Shown here piece by piece: positions 1 through 6,210 of a stretch of DNA of 15,250 nt. The stretch is from the NCBI GenBank assembly GCA_017420625.1, contig JAFOIR010000116.1:1-15250 (forward strand), read 5' to 3'. The notes below the pieces were generated by a model. The model worked only from the letters and a program-made list of their open reading frames with translations. It was not told the DNA's origin and did no database searches. Within the stretch, counting starts at the first letter, position 1. Every line of letters begins with the position of its first letter. Made by a program: the position numbers and the translations under genes. The stretch comes from Bacillota bacterium (GTDB lineage Bacteria; Bacillota_A; Clostridia; Lachnospirales; Bianqueaceae).

Positions 1-1
1 C

Positions 2-3000
2 CGGATCGGCCGTTCCATTGTGGATCATTACGGCGCCTATTATGACTCACAGCGCACAGACAGTTATGATCCCGATACCACGCTTTCTCTGATCAGCCTC
101 TCCGATCTGCGCGCTTTTTCCCGTCTGCTGGAATCATTGTTCGTCCGGATGAACGAAGGTCTTCAGGAAGGAAATCTTCCGAGTCTCACCAGAAATCGTC
201 TCGATTCCAAGACCTTCGGCATGGTCGAGAGCCGTTCTTCCGGTCTTTACAGCTACGATCTGGTGGATCTTAAAGATCTGCTTGTTCATCTTCAGACGAT
301 CTATCCGGAAGAAGCCGGCGCCTGTCTGGATTTTCTGTCTCAGCTTGTCGTTCATCAATCCTCCAGCGTCCCGGAAGCCGGTGGCCTGACACTTTACTAT
401 CCCTGCCACAACAAGGGACAATATGAAAAGCTGAAGGACTCCTATGTCAAATATGCTTCCCCTGTATATACCCGCTTTCTTGATCAGATGACAGATGACT
501 GGCTCTATGCCAAAAGTCATGACTGGTCGATCGGCACACTACTAAGAGACGGCGAAGAATACCAGTATGCCCTGACACAGGAACAATCAGAGCAGCTGGC
601 TTTTGCCTACTATAATGTCCTTCAGTATCTGGGAGACGGTTCCTACCAGCCGCTTCTCGAAGAAGTTCGCATTCGTCCCGACTTTGACGATGTTCTCCAT
701 ATCCCGCATGATCCCACTATCTTCTGTCTGGACAGTGACGATGCCTCCTCTGAGATCTGGCCCATGATCCAGCTGGAGCAAAACGCCAGACGCGAAAGCT
801 ATCGAACGATCAATGCAGGTCTTATCAGCGATCAGAATCCCTTCCTTCGAATCATGGATACCGAGACAGAACCTGTCTCGGTCCTGGTCAGTCTGGATCC
901 TTCAAGCGGGCAGCTGAGCCTCGGCAACATCTCATCATCCGGGGAAGAAGCGGAGCTTGGCAGTAAGGATACCGTGGATCTTTCCACCTGGGAAGGGGTT
1001 TTCTATTCCTTCGACGAGTCGATTCCTTCCCGTGATCTTTCAGGAAATCTTCTTCCTTTCCATCAATGGGAGGAACATGACTATCTTTCCAATACGGTGA
1101 TCGTCCCGTTTGATCATTCTTTTTCTTTCAGTCGACATTCTCTGTCTGAGTTTGCCGGTGATTTCGTTCTGCAGCTGGTTCTGGAAGACCTGAACGGTGA
1201 ACGCTATGCCAGCGAACTGGTCAAAGCCTCTTCAAAATATTATTACGAGCAGGTCATCCCCACGCCGGAAGGACAGATGACTTTCCGTCTTTTCGAAGAT
1301 CACGCTGAACTGTCCCATTATGACGGATCAGATCTTCATCTGACTGTTCCTGAATCTGTGGACTCTTTGCCGGTAACCTCCCTGGGCGTCGGATCTCTTT
1401 CTCCCTATATTATTGGAGATGCATCATCTGTTCCACTTTTTGAAACAATTGAACTTCCTTCTTCGCTTAAAGAGATCAGCGCTCAGGCTTTTTACGGCTG
1501 CGAATCGCTGCTTTCGATCCGGATTCCGGAAGGTGTCACTTCGATCGGTACCAGCGCTTTTGCAGGATGCACCTGTCTGGAAGAAGTTCTTCTTCCTGAA
1601 AGCATCCGAACGATCGGAAAAGCCTGTTTCGATTCCTGCAGCAGTCTGAGAACGATCAATCTTCCGGGAAGCCTTGATCAGGTCAGCACCGGTGTTTTTA
1701 CAGGCTGTCTTCAGCTTGAATCCATCGAAGGCAAAGATTCCCGCGGATATCAGATCAAAGACGGTGCCCTTTTTGATGAAACCGGAAAGATCCTGCTTGC
1801 CTATCCGTCCGCACGTACCGGTTCCTTCCGGATTCCGGAAGGAACAAAAGAGATTGCCTGCGGTGCTTTCTATGAATCCAGTCTTCAGGAAATCATCTTT
1901 CCGGAAGGTCTGAAAACGATCGGGAGCTATGCATTTTTTGGTGCCTGTCACCTTTCAGAGCCGCTCTTTCCGGAAAGTCTGGAAATCATCGGACAGCAGG
2001 CCTTTGGCGCACAAACGAATTCCCTTTCGCCAGAAAAAGCTACTCCGGTTCTCATCCGGATTCCCGCTCATGTTCACAGTGTCGGCGCCGGCGCTTTCGA
2101 CGTTTTTTCTGTCAAGAGCTTTCGTGTTGATGAAGAAAACCCGTTCTATTCGGATCAGAGCGGTCATCTGACCGGAAAAGCCGGCGATTCGATCGTCAGT
2201 TTTGCAACGGATGCTTCTTTGGTCTATATCATCCCGGATGGGGTCACGTCCTTCGACTGGTCTTTGCTAGATCATCGGCTTGACCTTAAAACAGGTTCTT
2301 TGCCTTCCCGCCTCAATCTGGTCTTCCCTGCAAGTCTCAACCTAATCAGCGGCAATCTTCCGCTGGATCTGAAAAACTTTGTTTTTCATGTACCGCTTGG
2401 GTCCTATGCACAGCAATATGCGGAAGAAGCCGGGATCACCTGGGATCAGGAGAGTGCGGGAAATTACGAAATTCTCAAGGTTTCTACGCCTGGGGGCGTT
2501 CTTTATGCCCGCGTCTATGAAGATCATGCAGCGGTTCTGCTTTATCTTGGCGAGGATGAATCCCTGACCATTCCTGATCTGATCGGCGGCAAACCTGTCA
2601 CGGTCATCGGCGGAGGCGAAGACCCTATCGAATATGTCTCCTATGGTACTTACTACGATCTGGATCTCGATCGCAAAAACCTGGTGACAAAACCGCTTTC
2701 GCACCTGATCCTTCCGGATACCGTCACAGTGCTCAGCCGAAAATCCCTGAAGAATTCCTATCTTGCTTCGGAGGATCTGATCCTTCCTGATTCCCTTCGG
2801 ATCATTGCGGATGATGCACTGCCTGCGCACAAGGGCGATGGCGTATTCACCCTTCCATCACATCTTCAGTATATCGGAAAACACTTGCCTTCCCAGGTGA
2901 GCGCCATTCCCGTATCGGCCGACCTTGCTTATGTTTCTCCACAGGCGATGGACTGTCTGCCTTTATCGGAAGGGTTTATCCAGCTGGAAGAAAACGAAAC

Positions 3001-3697
3001 CTATCTGGTCCGTGACGGAGCCCTCTTCTCCGCTGACGGAAAAACCCTGCTCCTGCTTCCCTCCGCTCCGGTGGACGGAACACTTCTTCTGCCAGCCGGC
3101 ATCGAATCCATCGGGCCTTACGCTGTAACAGGCGGTTTCTTCACCCGGCTGGAGATTCCGTGGGGTGTCAGAACCATTGCGGAACATGCCTTTGAAGGTT
3201 CGTCCAAACTCACGGAACTTTCCCTTCCGGAAACACTTCGGACCATTGGACCCTATGCCTTTGCTTCGTGTGTCTCACTCGAAGAGATCGGTTTTCCATC
3301 CAGTCTTGTCCGTATTGAAGAGCGGGCTTTCTCCAACAATAAACTCTTGAAGAACGTTCAGTTCCAGGAAGGTCTTGCCTATATCGGCGATCAGGCTTTT
3401 GCTTATACTTCTATCACAAGGATCAGTCTGCCCTTGACGATTTCCTATCTTGGTGATAAACTGTTCCATCGAGTCCGCGAAATCCCGGTCGCGGAAGACC
3501 TTCGTCCGGATGATCCTTCTCTTACACTGGTACTTGGTCCGCAGCTTTGGCATATCGGAGAAGATGCTTTCAAGCATCTGGAGATTGCTGCTTTTGAAGT
3601 CGATCCTGAAAACCGGTTCTTCTCATCCCGGGACGGATGGCTCTATGACAGGACAGGTCGAAGACTTCGCTTTATTCCGCCGCTTGCCGGTCAGTAA
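2..3697 (+). CDS. Clostripain-like (peptidase C11) / BspA-type leucine-rich-repeat protein, 5' end outside window
   Basis: The frame is open from the left edge, so the start and any signal peptide lie outside; a GTG at 20 is internal, as it has no ribosome binding site and sits inside the domain. Numbering from that codon, residues 1-165 resemble the C-terminal part of clostripain-family (C11) domains: a LISLSDL segment, YSYDLVDLKDLLVHL, and GLTLYYPC near the end. The catalytic His/Cys region would be upstream and is not visible. Residues about 170-400 resemble the beta-rich region that often follows C11 domains. Two homologous modules follow, at about 415-815 and 825-1225. Each opens with an F/Y-x-DHA strand and a 'PVTxxG' entry, then runs LRR_5 repeats of the form LPxSLxxIGxxAFxxCxxL, interrupted by DGALF-x-K-LLxxP inserts. 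The first module closes with a VPLGSYAQQYAEEAGI spacer; the second lacks one and stops just after a DGWLYDRTGRRL insert. No C-terminal membrane anchor is seen. A secreted or surface protein is likely; the peptidase activity is inferred. Confidence 0.85.
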   Translation, partial: RIGRSIVDHYGAYYDSQRTDSYDPDTTLSLISLSDLRAFSRLLESLFVRMNEGLQEGNLPSLTRNRLDSKTFGMVESRSSGLYSYDLVDLKDLLVHLQTIYPEEAGACLDFLSQLVVHQSSSVPEAGGLTLYYPCHNKGQYEKLKDSYVKYASPVYTRFLDQMTDDWLYAKSHDWSIGTLLRDGEEYQYALTQEQSEQLAFAYYNVLQYLGDGSYQPLLEEVRIRPDFDDVLHIPHDPTIFCLDSDDASSEIWPMIQLEQNARRESYRTINAGLISDQNPFLRIMDTETEPVSVLVSLDPSSGQLSLGNISSSGEEAELGSKDTVDLSTWEGVFYSFDESIPSRDLSGNLLPFHQWEEHDYLSNTVIVPFDHSFSFSRHSLSEFAGDFVLQLVLEDLNGERYASELVKASSKYYYEQVIPTPEGQMTFRLFEDHAELSHYDGSDLHLTVPESVDSLPVTSLGVGSLSPYIIGDASSVPLFETIELPSSLKEISAQAFYGCESLLSIRIPEGVTSIGTSAFAGCTCLEEVLLPESIRTIGKACFDSCSSLRTINLPGSLDQVSTGVFTGCLQLESIEGKDSRGYQIKDGALFDETGKILLAYPSARTGSFRIPEGTKEIACGAFYESSLQEIIFPEGLKTIGSYAFFGACHLSEPLFPESLEIIGQQAFGAQTNSLSPEKATPVLIRIPAHVHSVGAGAFDVFSVKSFRVDEENPFYSDQSGHLTGKAGDSIVSFATDASLVYIIPDGVTSFDWSLLDHRLDLKTGSLPSRLNLVFPASLNLISGNLPLDLKNFVFHVPLGSYAQQYAEEAGITWDQESAGNYEILKVSTPGGVLYARVYEDHAAVLLYLGEDESLTIPDLIGGKPVTVIGGGEDPIEYVSYGTYYDLDLDRKNLVTKPLSHLILPDTVTVLSRKSLKNSYLASEDLILPDSLRIIADDALPAHKGDGVFTLPSHLQYIGKHLPSQVSAIPVSADLAYVSPQAMDCLPLSEGFIQLEENETYLVRDGALFSADGKTLLLLPSAPVDGTLLLPAGIESIGPYAVTGGFFTRLEIPWGVRTIAEHAFEGSSKLTELSLPETLRTIGPYAFASCVSLEEIGFPSSLVRIEERAFSNNKLLKNVQFQEGLAYIGDQAFAYTSITRISLPLTISYLGDKLFHRVREIPVAEDLRPDDPSLTLVLGPQLWHIGEDAFKHLEIAAFEVDPENRFFSSRDGWLYDRTGRRLRFIPPLAGQ

Positions 3698-3712
3698 AAT
3701 AACAACATACCT

Positions 3713-3718
3713 GAGGTG
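3713..3718 (+). promoter_or_regulatory. Ribosome binding site for the COG2426 membrane protein
   Basis: GAGGTG lies 5 bases before the ATG at 3724, in the 26-base gap after the leucine-rich-repeat gene. It fixes the start of the following gene. No separate promoter is visible in this gap, so co-transcription with the upstream gene is likely. Confidence 0.7.
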
Positions 3719-3723
3719 AATGT

Positions 3724-4230
3724 ATGCAGGATACCCTGATTCAGTGGTTTCAAAACACATTGGGAGGCCTTGTCTCCAATGATGTGATCGTTTTTATTAT
3801 ATCTATGGTTCCCATTCTGGAATTAAGAGGCGGTCTGATTGCCGCCAGGCTGATGAGTATTCCCTATCTTCGTGCCGCCATTCTTTGCAGCGTAGGCAAT
3901 CTTCTGCCGATTCCCTTTATTCTGTGGTTTATTACACCGATCTTCACCTGGCTCAAAAAAACAAAGCTTTTCCGACCAATGGTGGAAAAGCTTGAAAAAA
4001 GAGCTATGGGAAAAGCTGATAAAGTAGAAAAGGCAGAGTTCTGGGGGCTCGTGCTGTTTGTCGGGATCCCGCTTCCGGGAACCGGTGCCTGGACAGGCGG
4101 ACTGATTGCCAGTATGCTGGGAATCAAGTTCAAAAAGGCATTTCCGGCTATGTGTCTGGGTGTATTCCTGGCACTGACCCTCATGAGCCTCTTTACTTAT
4201 GTGATTCCGCATCTGATCAGCCTGTTCTAA
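3724..4230 (+). CDS. Small multidrug-export family (COG2426, PF06695) integral membrane protein
   Basis: This 168-residue protein matches the COG2426 family in length and motifs: ELRGGLIAA at residues 33-41, IPxPFILWF at 62-69 and GIPLPGTGAWTGG at 114-126. Hydrophobic segments lie at about 20-42, 48-77, 105-133 and 138-165, with a strongly basic, probably cytoplasmic loop at 78-105. The family name 'small multidrug export' rests on little direct evidence, and the transported substrate is unknown. The gene follows the leucine-rich-repeat gene by 26 bases and is probably in its operon. Its stop overlaps by 4 bases the stop of the converging metallopeptidase gene. The basic-loop codons also contain a hairpin followed by a T-tract that reads as a terminator on the other strand. 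Confidence 0.88.
   Translation: MQDTLIQWFQNTLGGLVSNDVIVFIISMVPILELRGGLIAARLMSIPYLRAAILCSVGNLLPIPFILWFITPIFTWLKKTKLFRPMVEKLEKRAMGKADKVEKAEFWGLVLFVGIPLPGTGAWTGGLIASMLGIKFKKAFPAMCLGVFLALTLMSLFTYVIPHLISLF
3955..3993 (-). terminator. Intrinsic terminator embedded in the COG2426 gene, for the araC-type/ygjP-type transcript
   Basis: AAGCTTTTCC at 3964-3973 is the exact inverse of GGAAAAGCTT at 3984-3993. The loop adds three more pairs (ACC 3975-3977 with GGT 3981-3983) around one unpaired base. Read on the - strand, the hairpin is followed within two bases by seven T residues (3961-3955), the layout of an intrinsic terminator. It lies about 230 bases past the stop of the metallopeptidase gene, with no better terminator between. 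The A-rich stretch also encodes a lysine-rich loop, so part of the signal could be coding coincidence. Confidence 0.55.
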
Positions 4231-4859
4231 TCGCTTGCCTTCAGTTTTTCAAGGGTTGTGATCAGTTGAGTTCCGTGATCCTTCAGATACCGGCGATGTT
4301 CCTGAAAGGCCGGATCGTACCTTCCGACCAATTGCCAGAAGCGTGCTGAATGATCCATGTGAACGCGATGGCAAAGCTCATGAATGATGACATAACCGGT
4401 TACCTCTTCCGGGAGTTCACACAGCAGTATATTAAAGGAAAGATCTCCTTTCATGCTGCAGCTCCCCCAACGGCTTTTCATTGCACGGACGCTGACCTTT
4501 CCGTAGGATACGCCGATTTTTTCTGCATACAGCGGAACTTTTTCAGAAAGAATCTCTCTGGTTCTTCTACGCATATCCTCGATGGCTTTTTTCCCGCTTC
4601 CGTACCTTGCAGTCAATGCCAGATATTTTTCCTCTCCCTGCTGATCCTGCAGGGAGTTTTTTTGTATGATCTTCCTTTGATTGAGAATGATCCAGTCTCT
4701 TCGCCGCATCAGAAAGTCTTTGATCAGCGCTTTCGGATAATAACCCGGTGCATGTACCCTGACGCTGCCGTCTGGACAAATCTGGGCAGCGACGGTACGC
4801 CGTCTCGAACTTCGGACAAGTGTTATTTCGCCGATCCCCTCGATCCAGACTATACTCAT
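4227..4859 (-). CDS. YgjP-like (DUF45/PF01863) zinc metallopeptidase
   Basis: This 210-residue protein has the hallmarks of the YgjP-like family (COG1451). RWGSC is at residues 130-134, followed by a predicted strand containing FNILLCELP. HELCH is at 160-164, with a third likely zinc ligand at His170 in the HMDHSARFW motif. The N-terminal half is the usual beta-rich region of the family, with a basic helix at 44-66. The reaction and substrate of this family are not established; a cytoplasmic zinc protease role is inferred from HExxH. The ATG overlaps the stop of the AraC-family gene (ATGA, 4856-4859), so the two are translationally coupled. A GGGAG ahead of the ATG, inside the upstream gene, is the likely ribosome binding site. 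The 3' end overlaps the converging membrane-protein gene by 4 bases, and a + strand terminator is embedded in its codons for residues about 66-75. Confidence 0.9.
   Translation of the reverse strand: MSIVWIEGIGEITLVRSSRRRTVAAQICPDGSVRVHAPGYYPKALIKDFLMRRRDWIILNQRKIIQKNSLQDQQGEEKYLALTARYGSGKKAIEDMRRRTREILSEKVPLYAEKIGVSYGKVSVRAMKSRWGSCSMKGDLSFNILLCELPEEVTGYVIIHELCHRVHMDHSARFWQLVGRYDPAFQEHRRYLKDHGTQLITTLEKLKASD
4634..4663 (+). terminator. Intrinsic terminator embedded in the ygjP-like gene, for the leucine-rich-repeat/COG2426 transcript
   Basis: CTCCCTGC (4634-4641) pairs perfectly with GCAGGGAG (4649-4656) around a 7-base loop, and seven T residues follow directly (4657-4663). This is a textbook intrinsic terminator on the + strand. 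It lies wholly inside the metallopeptidase gene on the other strand, about 400 bases past the stop of the COG2426 gene, the nearest upstream + strand gene. Confidence 0.65.
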
Positions 4860-5764
4860 GTACCAGCAGCTCCCAGTTCTTCCTGTATTTTGATACGATA
4901 GGCAGAAGGCGTCAGATGATAGTGCTTACGGAAACACTCTGTAAAGTAGCTGGCTCCGCCAAACCCCGTTGCAAACGCTATATCCGTGATAGAAAGGCCG
5001 GGATTGTTCAGAAGTTCCAGCGACTTCTCCAACCGATAGGCCATCAGATAATTCTGCGGTGTCGTGTCAAGATGTCTTTTAAACAGATCATAGCAGGTAC
5101 TGGAACCCACCTTACCGGCATGACTGATATCTGCAATCGTTACTTTTTCTGCATAATGAGTCTGAATATAGTTGACCATATCCCGAAGCGTCGGAATCCG
5201 GCGATCAGGCCGATGACCTTCAGCTGCCTTGGGCATGTTCTCCGTCAGCAGATAAAGCATATCATAAGCAACGCTCATGATCTGAAGAAACCGGTTGTCA
5301 TCTTTCCGGAAGATGAGCGGCTTTGCTTTGATAATCAGTTCCATCAGCTCCTTCTGCCAGGCAACATCTGGTTTCAGATGAACATAATCGCAGTTGTCCC
5401 CTCGAAACAGGTCCTGGACTGCGGTTTCGACAACCTGAAAGCGGCTGCGAAAAACCGAAGGATTGATCAGTACTGCAGTGTAAATACAGTCTGTTCCGTC
5501 TTCCGAATAGTTCCGGTGAACCTGTCTCGGTGAAACATAGATCCCTTCCCCTTCCTCCAGACGGACATGCTCCCCATTAACCGAATACATCATATGTCCT
5601 TTCTGAACACAGATGAATTCCATATCATCATGCCAGTGGTGAATCACTTTCATTCGTGGAATGCGGGAAAGCTTGCCCTGACTGGCATAAACGGGGTATG
5701 TGGGATCATTATAGAAGACCTGTTCAGAACCGTCCGCCAGGACGGTCATCGTATGTTTTGCCAT
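4856..5764 (-). CDS. AraC-family transcriptional regulator with N-terminal cupin domain
   Basis: This 302-residue protein has the usual AraC layout. An N-terminal cupin-type sensing domain spans about residues 20-120, with HHWHDDMEF, YSVNGE and EGEGIYVSPRQVHRN typical of the metal- or sugar-binding beta barrel. A middle helical region reaches about 190. A C-terminal double helix-turn-helix covers about 200-297: the first helices around VTIADISHAGKVGSS, the second around SITDIAFATGFGGASYF, then CFRKHYHLTPSAYR. The start is fixed by GGGAGGG, 5 bases before the ATG. The effector and targets are unknown; the metallopeptidase overlapping its 3' end and the divergent 69-codon gene are the nearest candidate targets. 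Confidence 0.93.
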   Translation of the reverse strand: MAKHTMTVLADGSEQVFYNDPTYPVYASQGKLSRIPRMKVIHHWHDDMEFICVQKGHMMYSVNGEHVRLEEGEGIYVSPRQVHRNYSEDGTDCIYTAVLINPSVFRSRFQVVETAVQDLFRGDNCDYVHLKPDVAWQKELMELIIKAKPLIFRKDDNRFLQIMSVAYDMLYLLTENMPKAAEGHRPDRRIPTLRDMVNYIQTHYAEKVTIADISHAGKVGSSTCYDLFKRHLDTTPQNYLMAYRLEKSLELLNNPGLSITDIAFATGFGGASYFTECFRKHYHLTPSAYRIKIQEELGAAGT

Positions 5765-5911
5765 CTTTTCCCTCCCGAATCTGTAGTTTTGTTATAGTTA
5801 TTTAGAGTTTTTGTATATATTTTCTTTGATTTCTGTAGGATAATAATATCGCAAGGTCAAGAGAAAGTCAATAACGTCCTTGCCAAAATTCTGAATAAGG
5901 AGGGTCACATC
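5765..5911. promoter_or_regulatory. AT-rich divergent promoter region between the AraC-family gene and the 69-codon gene
   Basis: This gap must contain the promoters of both divergent genes. It is AT-rich, and TAATAAT at 5841-5847 could hold a -10 element for the + strand gene, but I cannot match a convincing -35 at 17-18 bases. A 6-base inverted repeat, GCAAGG (5851-5856) and CCTTGC (5878-5883), lies in the likely + strand leader and might be an operator or a weak stem. I place no promoter exactly. Confidence 0.4.
5897..5903 (+). promoter_or_regulatory. Near-perfect ribosome binding site of the 69-codon gene
   Basis: AAGGAGG followed by an 8-base spacer and ATG at 5912. This is close to the ideal anti-16S complement and is the main evidence that the short gene is really translated. 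Confidence 0.8.
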
Positions 5912-6121
5912 ATGGATAAGAAGTTCAGCCATGCGCTTCTGTTAGCTGAGGATGTACAGGCAAATTTGGTCTTAGATTTTCTGTATGCCGATTATCATCG
6001 TCGTCCAGTAAAAAACAAAGAAGCCAAACCCTACGTAAATAAACGTCAGCGAATCGCAAACGAAGTTTGGGAACGCTTCCAGTCAAAACAGACATCCACT
6101 TTGCAGTCCAGCCAGAATTAA
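5912..6121 (+). CDS. Small protein of unknown function (69 residues)
   Basis: I do not recognise this protein. It is short, soluble and charged: a hydrophobic first third (residues 6-29, SHALLLAEDVQANLVLDFLY) followed by a basic middle (RRPVKNKEAKPYVNKRQR, about 31-48) and a probable helix near NEVWERF (50-56), then a Ser/Thr/Gln-rich tail. There is no signal peptide, membrane segment or cysteine. Reality is supported by the strong ribosome binding site, its place as the only gene between an AT-rich divergent promoter region and a strong terminator 38 bases past the stop, and its separation from any neighbour it could be a shadow of. It is probably a single-gene transcript. A role as a small regulator or partner protein is only a guess. 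Confidence 0.75.
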   Translation: MDKKFSHALLLAEDVQANLVLDFLYADYHRRPVKNKEAKPYVNKRQRIANEVWERFQSKQTSTLQSSQN

Positions 6122-6159
6122 CACATAAAATGGCTTGACATATTTATCATAACAACCAC

Positions 6160-6195
6160 AAAAAAAGCAGAGAACACCAAGTCTCTGCTTTTTTT
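6160..6195. terminator. Bidirectional intrinsic terminator between the 69-codon gene and valS
   Basis: Seven A, then GCAGAGA (6167-6173), an 8-base loop, TCTCTGC (6182-6188) and seven T. The symmetry makes a terminator on both strands, serving the 69-codon gene on + and valS on - (16 bases past its stop). Confidence 0.92.
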
Positions 6196-6210
6196 GTATT
6201 CATCGGTCAA

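Noticed and set aside
1424..3300. Recurrent TTCCGGAA-like words in the leucine-rich-repeat gene, considered as DNA repeats
   Set aside because: They encode the repeated L/I-P-E/D-S/G motif of the LRR units and are explained by the protein.
4350..4901. 183-codon + strand open frame opposite the metallopeptidase
   Set aside because: The - strand product carries HELCH and RWGSC family motifs; the + strand product shows no coherent domain and no ribosome binding site.
4820..5533. 237-codon + strand open frame opposite the AraC-family gene
   Set aside because: The - strand frame has full AraC-family domains and a proper ribosome binding site; this is its shadow.
6135..6140. TTGACA that could be a -35 box after the 69-codon gene
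   Set aside because: There is no -10 element at 16-18 bases, and any transcript would run straight into the bidirectional terminator.
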